NCBI GenBank assembly: GCA_009929525.1
Contig: SAAH01000002.1
Span: forward strand, 24,776 to 88,775
DNA: 64,000 bases
Reading direction: 5' to 3'
DNA from: Clostridia bacterium
GTDB lineage: Bacteria; Bacillota; Clostridia; Lachnospirales; Lachnospiraceae
Position 1 is the first letter of the stretch. Each line of letters begins with the position of its first letter. This document shows, in pieces, positions 33,991-43,222 of the stretch. The notes beneath the pieces were generated by a model. It worked only from the letters and a program-made list of their open reading frames with translations. It did not search any database and was not told where the DNA came from. The position numbers and the translations under genes are program-made.

Positions 33991-35526
33991 TTAGTGAGCT
34001 GACGGCAGTGTAAAATGAATAAGCCCTAAGGCAGATAAGATAAGCAAATATAAGACACCACAGGTGCTGATTCCGATTCCAAGAGAAAAAAGTGGAGGCA
34101 GCCAAGAGTATTTTAAAAGTAAATGATAAAAGAATAAACTGATGCCGCAGCTTATGGTGAGCGAGCAAAATGGACAGCCAATCCAGGAAAAAGGATAAAA
34201 ACAGAATCTGACTTTATGATATACAAACCAGAGATTTAATACAGTGATCGCAAGCTGGCTGGCCAGAAGCCCCCAAAGATAGCCAGTGATCCCGAAATGT
34301 GGGATTCCCCATATGACAAACAGGATCCGGATGGTAAGACCGACAAAGTTCTGAAGAAAACATAAAAAAGTATGGCCAAGTCCATTCAGGATACTGGAGA
34401 GGGTTCCGGTAAGATATAAAAATGGACATAGGAAAGAAAGTATCCGAATGAAAGTTCCGGCATCTTTGTTGTTATAAACCAGTTGGCCAAGAGAATCTCC
34501 AAAGAAAAAAAAGATTCCTGAAGCAAATATTCCGAGCATCAGACAGTACTTTATGGTCTGCTCGGCAGCTTTTTTGATTTCGATTTGTTTTCCCATTGCC
34601 TGTTCGCCTGCGATCGCTGGGAGGAGCATGGTTGAAACAGAATTGGTGATCACAGATGGAAATAAAATAAATGGCAGGGACATTCCTGTCAGGATTCCAT
34701 AAATACTCAAGGCTTGAAAGGAAGTGAGACCGTATTTTTTCAGATGTAATGGAATTAAAATAGCTTCAGAACTTTGGAGTATGGTTATCAGCATTTTGTT
34801 GGCAGTCAGAGGAGCAGACATAAAAAACAATTCTTTTCCAGCTTTTCGATAAGAGTATTTCGTATGCTTTTTCTGCTTGAAAAAAGAAATCTGTAAAAGA
34901 AAAAATATAGAAGAAAAAAGAGATGAGGCAGCTTCTCCGGCAAGGATTCCAAAAGCAGCAAGGAGCGGAGAAGGTGTCACATTTTTTTCTATAAAGATCA
35001 AATACAGCATATAGGTAGAACAGACGCGTACAATTTGCTCTAACAGCTGAGAGGCGGCCGGGACGCCTGTTTTCTTTCGGGCATAGTACCATGCACTGAT
35101 ACAGATATGTATTGTCCCCAACGGGATACTGTAGGAAATCAGTTCCAGCATAGGCTGACATCGTGCTTCTTTTAATATGAGCTGGCTGATTTCGCCAGAG
35201 TAGTGATGCAGTATGAGTGAAGCGGCAATGGAAAGGATAAAGGAACAAAAAAACCCGACAGAAAAATAGGTAAATGCTTTATATGGTTTATTTTCGGCAA
35301 ATGAAGCGGCACAGCATCGGGATATTCCGGTTTGTATACCGAAAACAACGAGTGCAAAACAAAAAGTGTAGACAGGGAAAATTAATTGATAGATTCCCAG
35401 ACCCTCTGCACCTATTGTGTGTGAAAGGAATATTCTATAGAAGAAGCCTATGATTCGACTGGTGAGGCCTGCAAGTGTAAGTATGAGTGTGCCTGTTAGG
35501 AGAGGACGCTTACTATAATGGGGCAT
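33991..35526 (-). CDS. spoVB: Spore cortex lipid-flippase family protein SpoVB / polysaccharide biosynthesis MATE-like protein
   Basis: 511-aa MOP-superfamily membrane protein with about 14 helices. The start PLLTGTLILTLAGLTSRIIGFFYRIFLSHTIGAEGLGIYQLIFPVY is the typical SpoVB N terminus (two conserved parts: LTSRIIGFFYRI and GAEGLGIYQ). In B. subtilis SpoVB is needed for spore cortex formation and is probably a lipid II flippase. ATG 35526 follows AGGAG; longer in-frame starts exist upstream. It is divergent from the iscR operon. Paralogues involved in other polysaccharides cannot be excluded. Confidence 0.85.
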   Translation of the reverse strand: MPHYSKRPLLTGTLILTLAGLTSRIIGFFYRIFLSHTIGAEGLGIYQLIFPVYTFCFALVVFGIQTGISRCCAASFAENKPYKAFTYFSVGFFCSFILSIAASLILHHYSGEISQLILKEARCQPMLELISYSIPLGTIHICISAWYYARKKTGVPAASQLLEQIVRVCSTYMLYLIFIEKNVTPSPLLAAFGILAGEAASSLFSSIFFLLQISFFKQKKHTKYSYRKAGKELFFMSAPLTANKMLITILQSSEAILIPLHLKKYGLTSFQALSIYGILTGMSLPFILFPSVITNSVSTMLLPAIAGEQAMGKQIEIKKAAEQTIKYCLMLGIFASGIFFFFGDSLGQLVYNNKDAGTFIRILSFLCPFLYLTGTLSSILNGLGHTFLCFLQNFVGLTIRILFVIWGIPHFGITGYLWGLLASQLAITVLNLWFVYHKVRFCFYPFSWIGCPFCSLTISCGISLFFYHLLLKYSWLPPLFSLGIGISTCGVLYLLILSALGLIHFTLPSAH

Positions 35527-35650
35527 AGAGACTCCTGTCATTGTATTAACGGTGGTCATTCAAGGGTGCCATTTGATACCGACCGTTCTTTGTAATAAGA
35601 TATGATAAAAAACAGATGTTCATTACAGGAATATTAATGTGAAAATCTCC

Positions 35651-35679
35651 TTGACATGGCAGAGGAAGAATGATATATT
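35651..35679 (+). promoter_or_regulatory. Promoter of the isc operon
   Basis: TTGACA (35651-35656), 17 nt, TATATT (35674-35679): strong sigma-A promoter. Confidence 0.85.
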
Positions 35680-35689
35680 ACTATCAAAT

Positions 35690-35706
35690 CCTAGTAAAAC
35701 ACTAGG
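35690..35706. promoter_or_regulatory. Candidate Rrf2/IscR operator
   Basis: CCTAGT-AAAAC-ACTAGG, perfect 6-bp inverted arms just downstream of the -10, at the expected transcription start. This position fits autorepression by the Rrf2-family protein encoded next. Confidence 0.6.
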
Positions 35707-35740
35707 GAATAAACATAAACACTTCCAGAAGGGAGGACAT

Positions 35741-36199
35741 ATGAAGTTATCAACAAAAGGCAGATATGGACTTAGGGCAATGATCGATCTGGCGGTATAT
35801 AGTGAGAAAGCGCCGGTTTCTATACAAAGTATTGCTGACAGACAAAGTATCTCAGAAAGATACCTTGAACAGCTGATGGCGAGCCTGAAAAAAGCAGGTC
35901 TTGTAAGTAGTATCAGAGGCGCAAACGGCGGGTATCAGCTGGCAAGACCAGCCATAGGAATATCCGTAGGTGATGTACTTCGTGCTTTGGAAGGTGATCT
36001 TAGAGCTGTGATCTGCAGCGGACAAGACGGCGAAGGCAGTTGTGAAAATGCAGATGCCTGTGTTACCAGGTATGTATGGCAGAGGATCAATGAAAGTATC
36101 ACCCATGCAGTGGATACGATGTATCTGAATCAGCTGGTGGATGAGAGCAGAAAATTAAAAGATAAAGGACAAACACAGTCTACAGGCTGTAAAGGATAG
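35741..36199 (+). CDS. iscR: Rrf2/IscR-family Fe-S-responsive transcriptional regulator
   Basis: 152 aa. N-terminal winged helix (MKLSTKGRYGLRAMIDLA, ISERYLEQLMASLKKAGLVSS, RGANGGYQLAR) and the cysteine cluster C92, C101, C107 that would hold a [2Fe-2S] centre, as in IscR. It leads an operon with nifS and iscU (12-nt gap), so it most likely represses Fe-S assembly when clusters are sufficient. ATG 35741 follows GGGAGG. In Clostridia some relatives are called CymR/IscR-like; the three cysteines argue for the IscR type. Confidence 0.9.
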   Translation: MKLSTKGRYGLRAMIDLAVYSEKAPVSIQSIADRQSISERYLEQLMASLKKAGLVSSIRGANGGYQLARPAIGISVGDVLRALEGDLRAVICSGQDGEGSCENADACVTRYVWQRINESITHAVDTMYLNQLVDESRKLKDKGQTQSTGCKG

Positions 36200-36211
36200 G
36201 AGGCAGTTATT

Positions 36212-37393
36212 ATGGGAAAATTAATTTATATGGATAATGCAGCTACAACAAAGACTTCACCGCAGGTGGTAGAAGCTATGCTTCCGTATTTTACGGAAAA
36301 TTATGGCAATCCATCCAGTGTATATGAACTGGCAGGCATCAGCAAAAAAGCGATCAATGAGGGACGCCAGAAGATAGCAGATGTGATCGGTGCGAATGCT
36401 AACGAGATTTATTTTACAGCAGGTGGATCAGAAGCGGATAACTGGGCTCTGAAAGAAACATATGAAGCTTACAGATCAAAAGGAAATCACATCATCACCA
36501 CAAAGATTGAACATCATGCAATCCTGCATACCTGTGACTGGCTGGAAAAGCAGGGCGCTAAGATCACATATCTGGATGTGGATGAAAATGGTATCATAAA
36601 ACTGGAAGACCTGGAAAAAGCGATTACTCCGGAGACGATTTTGATCTCCGTTATGGCAGCAAATAATGAGATCGGTTCTATCCAGCCGCTGAAAGAGATC
36701 GGAATGATCGCAAAGGAACATGGAATCCCATTCCATACAGATGCCGTACAGGCGTTTGGACAGATTCCGATCAATGTAGACGAATGTCATATTGATATGC
36801 TCAGTTCCAGCGGACATAAGATCAACGGACCAAAAGGAATCGGATTTTTATATATTCGAAAAGGAATAAAGATCCGCTCACTGATACACGGTGGTGCTCA
36901 GGAAAGAAAGAGAAGAGCCGGAACTGAAAATGTACCGGGGATCGTTGGATATGGTGTGGCGGCAAAGTATGCAGCTGATACAATGGAAAAACGTACTGCA
37001 GCAGAGATTGAAGTCCGCGATTACATGATCGGGAAAATCAAAAAAGAGATACCGTACTGCAGACTGAATGGACACCCGTCGCGCAGACTTCCAAACAACG
37101 TAAACTTCAGTTTCCGTTTTGTAGAGGGAGAATCCCTGCTCATCATGCTCGACATGGAGAATATCTGTGCTTCCAGTGGCTCGGCATGTACATCAGGATC
37201 CCTTGATCCTTCTCATGTACTTTTGGCTATCGGGCTGCCTCATGAAATTGCTCATGGATCTCTGAGGCTTACGATCAGCGAAGAGACAACAAAGGAAGAC
37301 GTTGATTTTGTTGTAGAGACGATAAAGAAAATCGTAACAAAACTCAGAGAAATGTCTCCGTTATATGAAGATTTTATAAAAAAACACAAATAA
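36212..37393 (+). CDS. nifS: Cysteine desulfurase (NifS/IscS type)
   Basis: PLP enzyme that takes sulfur from cysteine for Fe-S clusters and tRNA thiolation. 393 aa with YMDNAATTK at the start, FTAGGSEADNWA, IEHHAIL, TDAVQAFGQ, the PLP lysine K203 in SSSGHKINGPKG, and the persulfide cysteine in SSGSACTSGS near residue 328. It is between iscR and iscU, and mnmA follows, so it likely supplies sulfur to both. The short active-site loop resembles NifS/IscS group I rather than SufS. Confidence 0.95.
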   Translation: MGKLIYMDNAATTKTSPQVVEAMLPYFTENYGNPSSVYELAGISKKAINEGRQKIADVIGANANEIYFTAGGSEADNWALKETYEAYRSKGNHIITTKIEHHAILHTCDWLEKQGAKITYLDVDENGIIKLEDLEKAITPETILISVMAANNEIGSIQPLKEIGMIAKEHGIPFHTDAVQAFGQIPINVDECHIDMLSSSGHKINGPKGIGFLYIRKGIKIRSLIHGGAQERKRRAGTENVPGIVGYGVAAKYAADTMEKRTAAEIEVRDYMIGKIKKEIPYCRLNGHPSRRLPNNVNFSFRFVEGESLLIMLDMENICASSGSACTSGSLDPSHVLLAIGLPHEIAHGSLRLTISEETTKEDVDFVVETIKKIVTKLREMSPLYEDFIKKHK

Positions 37394-37445
37394 AAACACA
37401 CAGTCATTTTGAAAAATCAAAAAGAAAAACATGGAGGAATCATAT

Positions 37446-37889
37446 ATGTACAGCGAAAAAGTTATGGATCATTTTCAAAACCCGAGAAATGTTGGGGAAA
37501 TAGAGAACCCGAGTGGGGTAGGAACAGTGGGAAATGCAAAATGTGGAGATATCATGAGAATCTATCTTGATGTAGATGATAATGGAATCATCAGAGATTG
37601 TAAGTTCAAAACATTTGGATGCGGAGCAGCAGTTGCTACCAGCAGTATGGCAACGGAGATGGTAATGGGAAAAAGCATCCAGGAGGCTTTACAGGTAACA
37701 AATAAAGCAGTTATGGAAGCACTCGATGGACTTCCGCCAGTAAAAGTACACTGTTCACTTCTTGCTGAAGAAGCTATCCATGCGGCACTGTGGGACTATG
37801 CAGAGAAGAATGGTATAAAAATAGAAGGACTTACCAAACCCAAATCAGATATTCATGAAGGAGAAGAAGAGGAAGAGGAAGAATATTAA
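37446..37889 (+). CDS. iscU: Iron-sulfur cluster scaffold protein IscU/NifU-N
   Basis: 147 aa. The cluster ligands are C33, D35, C59 and C103 (NAKCGD, FGCGAAVATSS, VHCSLL). It assembles nascent Fe-S clusters with NifS. The C terminus has an unusual acidic tail rich in glutamate (EGEEEEEEEY), beyond the core IscU fold. ATG 37446 is well spaced from GGAGGA (37433-37438); the ATG at 37431 overlaps that RBS. The stop overlaps the mnmA start by one base. Confidence 0.95.
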   Translation: MYSEKVMDHFQNPRNVGEIENPSGVGTVGNAKCGDIMRIYLDVDDNGIIRDCKFKTFGCGAAVATSSMATEMVMGKSIQEALQVTNKAVMEALDGLPPVKVHCSLLAEEAIHAALWDYAEKNGIKIEGLTKPKSDIHEGEEEEEEEY

Positions 37890-38941
37890 TGAATAAAAAG
37901 GTTATCATAGGGCTGTCAGGAGGAGTTGACTCTTCCGTGGCAGCCTGGCTGCTGAAAAGGGAAGGGTATGAAGTGATTGCGGCTACGATGCAGACCTGGG
38001 AAGATGGCAACAAAGATGTGCGGGAAAACAGTGTTATCGAAGATGCCCGACGTGTGGCCGATGCCCTTGGGATACCTCATCATATTCTTCATTTTGAAAA
38101 AGAATTCAAGTGTCATGTCATGGATTACTTTGCTCAGGAATATCTGTCAGGAAGAACACCGAATCCATGTATCGTCTGCAACCGGTATGTAAAGTGGGAA
38201 GCAATGCTTAATGCTGCTGCCCGATTAGGCGCAGACTATATAGCAACAGGACATTATGCAAAGATCATACAGTTGGATAATGGCCGGTATGCGATACAAA
38301 ATGCTGCAACAAGAGCGAAAGATCAGACCTATGCATTATATGGACTGACACAGGATCAGCTTGCCCATACGATCATGCCGGTGGGAAATTATGAGAAAGA
38401 CCAGATCAGGCAGATGGCGTTTGATGCCGGCATACCGGTAGCTCAAAAGCCGGACAGTCAGGAGATTTGTTTTATTCCTGACAATGATTATGGGAATTTT
38501 ATCAGGAATTATCAGGCAGATGATATACCGGAAGGCAACTTTGTAGACACCAGTGGTAACGTACTGGGAAGACATCGCGGTATCATTCATTATACGATCG
38601 GTCAGAGAAAAGGATTGAATATCTCTCTTGGAAGACCGGCATTTGTTCTTGAGATCCGTCCTGAAACAAATGAAATTGTTCTGGGGGAAAACGAGGAACT
38701 TTTTACAAGGACAGTGAAAGCTTCAAAAGTGAATTTTATGGCGATCGATGATCTGGATGGAGAAGTTGAATGTTTTGGAAAAATCAGATATAACCATAAA
38801 GGAGCAGTCTGTCGCGTAAAAAAAACAGGGGATGACTTTATCGAGTGTACATTTCAGGAACCGGTCCGTGCAGTCACTCCGGGACAGGCACTGGTATTAT
38901 ATAAAGAAGATTACGTTCTTGGGGGAGGAATTATAGTATGA
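37889..38941 (+). CDS. mnmA: tRNA-specific 2-thiouridylase MnmA
   Basis: Installs the 2-thio group at U34 of tRNA(Lys, Glu, Gln) using sulfur relayed from a cysteine desulfurase. 350 aa. P-loop GLSGGVDSSVAAW (8-20), catalytic cysteines C94 (NPCIVCN) and C194 (SQEICFIPD), and a C-terminal OB/beta domain ending in GQALVLYKEDYVLGGGII. Its position directly after nifS and iscU indicates that NifS donates the sulfur. Overlaps both neighbours by 1-4 nt. Confidence 0.96.
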   Translation: MNKKVIIGLSGGVDSSVAAWLLKREGYEVIAATMQTWEDGNKDVRENSVIEDARRVADALGIPHHILHFEKEFKCHVMDYFAQEYLSGRTPNPCIVCNRYVKWEAMLNAAARLGADYIATGHYAKIIQLDNGRYAIQNAATRAKDQTYALYGLTQDQLAHTIMPVGNYEKDQIRQMAFDAGIPVAQKPDSQEICFIPDNDYGNFIRNYQADDIPEGNFVDTSGNVLGRHRGIIHYTIGQRKGLNISLGRPAFVLEIRPETNEIVLGENEELFTRTVKASKVNFMAIDDLDGEVECFGKIRYNHKGAVCRVKKTGDDFIECTFQEPVRAVTPGQALVLYKEDYVLGGGIIV

Positions 38942-39729
38942 TTGCAGATTGTCATATGCATACAGAATTTTCTGCTGACAGCGAAGCGAAGCTCACAGAT
39001 CAAGTGGAGGCTGCAATAAAAAAAGGAATCAGCCACATATGTATCACTGACCATATGGATATGGATTTTCCAAAAGGAGAGTTTCTTTTGGATACTGATC
39101 GGTATGTGGAAAGTATCCAGAAGGTGCAGGAGGAGTATAAAGATAGGATACATATTTGTCTTGGTGTCGAAGTGGGGCTTCAGGAACATCTTCAAGAACG
39201 TCTTCAGAACTATATAGACAGTTATCCATTTGATTTTGTTATCGGTTCCATGCATCTTGTTCATGGAGAAGATCCTTATGACAGGAAAATATTTGACAGG
39301 ATGAGTGATGAGGAGGCATACCGCGATTATTTTACTGCGACCTATGATGCCCTCTTAAAGGCACCGAAGATACATACATTGGGACATCTTGATTATGTGG
39401 TGCGGTACGGAAAAGAAATGGACAAGTATTATTCTTATAAAAAGTATTCAGATGAGATCGATCAGATATTAAAATTGATCATCGAGAAAGGAATCGCACT
39501 GGAAGTAAATACAGCAGGTTACAAGACCCTTCCATTTACCAATCCTCATCCGGATGTGATACGAAGATATCGGGAACTTGGAGGAGAAATGGTGACAGTT
39601 GGTGCAGATGGACACTCGCCGGAAGCGGTTGGCTATCATTTTGAAGAGATACCGGAATTATTGAAGTCTTGCGGATTCCGCTATTTTACAGTGTTTGAGG
39701 CGAAAAAACCAAAATTTATTGAACTTTAA
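38938..39729 (+). CDS. PHP-domain phosphatase (histidinol-phosphatase HisK-like)
   Basis: 263-aa PHP-domain metallophosphatase. Metal-site motifs: DCHMHTEFS at the N terminus, ITDHMDMDFP, GVEVGLQ, GSMHLVHG, LGHLDYV, LEVNTAG and GADGHSP. These match HisK-type histidinol-phosphate phosphatases, but no other his gene lies nearby, so it might act on another phosphate ester. It overlaps mnmA by 4 nt (ATGA) and is the last gene of the isc operon. Confidence 0.82.
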   Translation: MIADCHMHTEFSADSEAKLTDQVEAAIKKGISHICITDHMDMDFPKGEFLLDTDRYVESIQKVQEEYKDRIHICLGVEVGLQEHLQERLQNYIDSYPFDFVIGSMHLVHGEDPYDRKIFDRMSDEEAYRDYFTATYDALLKAPKIHTLGHLDYVVRYGKEMDKYYSYKKYSDEIDQILKLIIEKGIALEVNTAGYKTLPFTNPHPDVIRRYRELGGEMVTVGADGHSPEAVGYHFEEIPELLKSCGFRYFTVFEAKKPKFIEL

Positions 39730-39761
39730 TGAATTCTTTTTGGTGATTTTTCAAAATAGGC

Positions 39762-39790
39762 TTGAATTTTTACGATAAATTAGGTAAAAT
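39762..39790 (+). promoter_or_regulatory. Promoter of gap
   Basis: TTGAAT (39762-39767), 17 nt, TAAAAT (39785-39790), followed by a roughly 70-nt leader. Confidence 0.7.
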
Positions 39791-39865
39791 AACTAATAGG
39801 TTGATGTTTCTTTAACAATCTAGGAAACTCACAAATTTTATTTACTTTTAGGAGGAATGAAAATC

Positions 39866-40882
39866 ATGGCAGTAAAAGTAGCAATTAATGGTTTTGGACG
39901 TATTGGACGTCTGGCATTCAGACAGATGTTTGGAGCAGAAGGATTTGAGATCGTAGCAATCAATGACCTTACATCTCCAAAAATGTTAGCTCACTTATTG
40001 AAATACGATTCTACACAGGGAAGATATGCTCTGGGTGATACAGTTGTAGCTGGCGAAGATTCTATTACTGTAGATGGAAAAGAAATCAAAATTTATGCAA
40101 AAGCAAAAGCAGCTGAACTTCCTTGGGGAGAAATCGGTGTTGATGTAGTTCTGGAATGTACAGGTTTCTATACATCCAAGAGCGCAGCACAGGCTCATCT
40201 CGATGCAGGTGCTAAAAACGTTATCATTTCAGCTCCAGCTGGAAGCGATCTGAAGACCATCGTTTACAATGTAAACCATGATACAATGACATCAGATGAT
40301 CATATCATCTCTGCTGCTTCCTGTACAACAAACTGCCTGGCTCCTATGGCAAAAGCTCTGAACGAACTGGCTCCTATCAAGAGCGGTATCATGTGCACAA
40401 TCCATGCTTACACAGGCGATCAGATGACTCTTGACGGACCACAGAGAAAAGGTGATCTGAGAAGATCCCGTGCAGCTGCAGTTAATATCGTTCCTAACAG
40501 CACAGGTGCTGCAAAAGCTATCGGTCTGGTTATCCCAGAACTGAACGGCAAACTGATCGGTTCTGCACAGCGTGTTCCAACTCCTACAGGATCAACAACA
40601 ATCCTGACAGCAGTTGTAGAAGGAACAGTTACAGTTGAGCAGATCAACGCAGCTATGAAAGCAGCTTCTAACGAGTCCTTCGGTTATAACGAAGATGAAA
40701 TCGTATCCAGCGATATCGTTGGTATGAGATTTGGTTCTCTGTTTGACGCTACTCAGACAATGGTTATGCCATTAGAGAACGGAACAACAGAAGTACAGGT
40801 TATCTCCTGGTATGACAATGAGAATTCATACACAAGCCAGATGGTAAGAACAATCAAACATTTCGGAACATTATTAAAATAA
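39866..40882 (+). CDS. gap: Glyceraldehyde-3-phosphate dehydrogenase (NAD-dependent)
   Basis: 338 aa. NAD-binding start [15 protein letters not shown], catalytic cysteine in [33 protein letters not shown] and the C-terminal [14 protein letters not shown]. It is a glycolytic enzyme. ATG 39866 (MAVKVAING) follows AGGAGG at 11 nt; ATG 39857 touches the RBS. Codon use looks strongly biased, as expected for a highly expressed gene. It is followed by a terminator, so pgk and tpiA may also have their own promoter. Confidence 0.96.
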   Translation: MAVKVAINGFGRIGRLAFRQMFGAEGFEIVAINDLTSPKMLAHLLKYDSTQGRYALGDTVVAGEDSITVDGKEIKIYAKAKAAELPWGEIGVDVVLECTGFYTSKSAAQAHLDAGAKNVIISAPAGSDLKTIVYNVNHDTMTSDDHIISAASCTTNCLAPMAKALNELAPIKSGIMCTIHAYTGDQMTLDGPQRKGDLRRSRAAAVNIVPNSTGAAKAIGLVIPELNGKLIGSAQRVPTPTGSTTILTAVVEGTVTVEQINAAMKAASNESFGYNEDEIVSSDIVGMRFGSLFDATQTMVMPLENGTTEVQVISWYDNENSYTSQMVRTIKHFGTLLK

Positions 40883-40918
40883 TTCCGATGACTCATTACG
40901 TTAGTAATTAGGCTCATC

Positions 40919-40951
40919 TAGGGTCCGGTCTGTATGGACCGGACCCTTTTT
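40919..40951 (+). terminator. Terminator after gap
   Basis: GGGTCCGGTC, 6-nt loop, GACCGGACCC, then TTTTT. Confidence 0.92.
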
Positions 40952-41049
40952 GAACATATAGGGTCCATTTTATGGCTCATATGTTTATTATCGCCAGCTT
41001 AAAAGCAGAGATGGTGATAAAATAATATGTAAAAAGGAGGCATCATCCC

Positions 41050-42243
41050 ATGCTCAATAAGAAATCAGTTGATGATATCAACGTAAAAGGTAAAAAAGTA
41101 CTGGTTCGCTGTGATTTTAATGTTCCTCTTCAGGATGGAAGAATTACAGATGAAAATCGTCTGGTAGCAGCATTGCCTACGATCAAGAAATTGATCGCAG
41201 ATGGTGGAAAAGTTATTCTTTGCTCTCATTTGGGAAAACCAAAAGGAGAGGCAAAACCTGAATTATCTCTTGCACCAGTTGCAAAGCGTATGAGCGAACT
41301 TCTTGGACAGGATGTAAAATTTGCAGCTGATCCTGAAGTTGTTGGACCAAATGCAAAAGCTGCAGTTGAGGCTATGAATGATGGAGATGTTGTATTACTT
41401 GAGAACACACGTTATCGTGCAGAAGAAACAAAGAATGGTGAAGCTTTCTCTAAGGAGCTTGCTTCTCTTTGTGATGTATTTGTAAATGACGCATTTGGAA
41501 CAGCACATAGAGCACATTGTTCCAACGTTGGTGTTACACAGTTCGTAGATACAGCAGTTGTTGGATACCTGATGCAAAAAGAAATCGACTTCCTTGGAAA
41601 CGCAGTTAACAACCCGGAGAGACCATTTGTTGCTATCCTTGGCGGAGCTAAAGTTTCAAGTAAGATTTCTGTGATCAATAACCTTCTGGACAAAGTTGAT
41701 ACACTGATCATCGGCGGTGGAATGTCTTATACATTCTCAAAAGCTATGGGTGGACATATCGGTAATTCTCTTTGCGAAGATGATTATCTTCAGTATGCAC
41801 TTGATATGATGAAAAAAGCAGAAGAAAAAGGTGTTAATCTTCTTCTTCCTGTTGATAACCTGATCGGAGATGATTTCTCTAACGACTGTAACAGACAGGT
41901 TGTACGTCGTGGTGAGATCCCGGATGGCTGGAAAGGAATGGATATCGGACCTGAAACACAGAAAATCTTCTGTGATGCCGTAAAAGATGCAAAAACAGTT
42001 GTATGGAACGGACCGATGGGCTGCTTTGAGATGCCTAATTTTGCTAAGGGTACAGAAGCTGTTTCTAAAGCACTTGCTGAAACCGATGCTACTACGATCA
42101 TTGGTGGCGGAGATTCTGCAGCAGCTGTCAATATCCTTGGATATGGCGATAAGATGACACATATTTCCACAGGCGGCGGAGCTTCTCTTGAATTCCTGGA
42201 AGGCAAAGAACTGCCAGGCGTTGCAGCAGCTAACGACAAATAA
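41050..42243 (+). CDS. pgk: Phosphoglycerate kinase
   Basis: 397 aa. Shows [21 protein letters not shown] (substrate site), [41 protein letters not shown] and the nucleotide-site GPMGCFE and GGGDSAA. Produces ATP from 1,3-bisphosphoglycerate. AAGGAGG lies 9-10 nt before ATG 41050. The leader (about 40970-41030) can fold a stem TTATCGCC/GGTGATAA of unknown role. It lies 42 nt before tpiA, in the same operon. Confidence 0.97.
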   Translation: MLNKKSVDDINVKGKKVLVRCDFNVPLQDGRITDENRLVAALPTIKKLIADGGKVILCSHLGKPKGEAKPELSLAPVAKRMSELLGQDVKFAADPEVVGPNAKAAVEAMNDGDVVLLENTRYRAEETKNGEAFSKELASLCDVFVNDAFGTAHRAHCSNVGVTQFVDTAVVGYLMQKEIDFLGNAVNNPERPFVAILGGAKVSSKISVINNLLDKVDTLIIGGGMSYTFSKAMGGHIGNSLCEDDYLQYALDMMKKAEEKGVNLLLPVDNLIGDDFSNDCNRQVVRRGEIPDGWKGMDIGPETQKIFCDAVKDAKTVVWNGPMGCFEMPNFAKGTEAVSKALAETDATTIIGGGDSAAAVNILGYGDKMTHISTGGGASLEFLEGKELPGVAAANDK

Positions 42244-42285
42244 ATATATAAAAAACTTAAACAATTCGAAAAGAGGATAATAAAA

Positions 42286-43035
42286 ATGGCAAGAAAGAAA
42301 ATTATTGCTGGTAACTGGAAGATGAACATGACTCCAAGTGAGGCTGTAAAATTAGTTGAGACATTGATCCCATTGGTTAAAAATGATGAAGTTGATGTAG
42401 TATTTGGCGTTCCGGCTATCGATATCGTACCAGTTCTAGAAGCTGCAAAAGGAACAAATATCGAAGTTGCAGCTGAGAATATGTACTTTGAAGAAAAAGG
42501 TGCATACACAGGCGAGATTTCACCAAACATGCTTGTAGATGCAGGCGTAAAGTATGTTATTCTTGGACATTCTGAGAGAAGAGGATATTTTGGAGAGACA
42601 GATTTAGATATCAACAAGAAGATGCTGAAAGCATTTGAGCATGGTCTTACACCTATCATGTGCTGCGGAGAATCTCTGGAGCAGAGAGAGCAGGGCGTAA
42701 CTATGGATTTCATCCGTCAGCAGGTTAAAGTTGGATTCCAGGGAATCACTGCAGATCAGGCAAAGGAAGCAGTTATCGCTTATGAGCCAATCTGGGCGAT
42801 CGGAACTGGTAAGACTGCTACAACTGAGCAGGCGCAGGAAGTATGCGGCAAGATTCGTGAATGCATCGCAGAAGTATATGATGATGCTACAGCAGCAGCT
42901 ATCCGTATCCAGTACGGCGGATCTGTAAATGCTAAGACAGCAGCTGATCTGTTTGCACAGGCAGATATCGATGGCGGTCTGGTAGGCGGAGCTTCTTTGA
43001 AAGAAGAATTTGGACAGATCGTAAATTACAAATAG
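42286..43035 (+). CDS. tpiA: Triosephosphate isomerase
   Basis: 249 aa TIM barrel. Catalytic residues: Asn/Lys in AGNWKMN, His in LGHSERR, Glu in [15 protein letters not shown]; phosphate-binding GGSVN and GGLVGGASL. Interconverts dihydroxyacetone phosphate and glyceraldehyde-3-phosphate. Last gene of the pgk-tpiA pair; a terminator follows. A gpmI gene, often next in Clostridia, is absent here. Confidence 0.97.
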   Translation: MARKKIIAGNWKMNMTPSEAVKLVETLIPLVKNDEVDVVFGVPAIDIVPVLEAAKGTNIEVAAENMYFEEKGAYTGEISPNMLVDAGVKYVILGHSERRGYFGETDLDINKKMLKAFEHGLTPIMCCGESLEQREQGVTMDFIRQQVKVGFQGITADQAKEAVIAYEPIWAIGTGKTATTEQAQEVCGKIRECIAEVYDDATAAAIRIQYGGSVNAKTAADLFAQADIDGGLVGGASLKEEFGQIVNYK

Positions 43036-43072
43036 AACCTTACAAAATGATTTTCATTTAAAATTCCAAATG

Positions 43073-43125
43073 AAAGGGTATTTCCATTAGCTAAAAGGCG
43101 TGGAAATGCCCTTTTGTTTTATTTT
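43073..43125 (+). terminator. Terminator after tpiA
   Basis: AAAGGGTATTTCCA pairs with TGGAAATGCCCTTT (one mismatch), with a 14-nt loop and TTTTGTTTTATTTT tail. Confidence 0.8.
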
Positions 43126-43149
43126 ATGCTTTTTTTGAATCTGCTAGTG

Positions 43150-43158
43150 TGGTACAAT
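43150..43158 (+). promoter_or_regulatory. Extended -10 promoter of hom
   Basis: TGGTACAAT: -10 TACAAT (43153-43158) with TG extension; only a T-rich sequence in the -35 position. Confidence 0.5.
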
Positions 43159-43222
43159 AACAAATAATTAATAATTATTCATTTTTGTTTATAGAAAGTA
43201 TAATAGAAAAGAGGAACATGAT

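Noticed and set aside
41790..42713. Long reverse-strand open frame opposite pgk and tpiA
   Set aside because: It is the complement of two clear glycolytic genes, has no RBS and no recognisable domain; biased codon use of highly expressed genes often leaves the opposite frame open.
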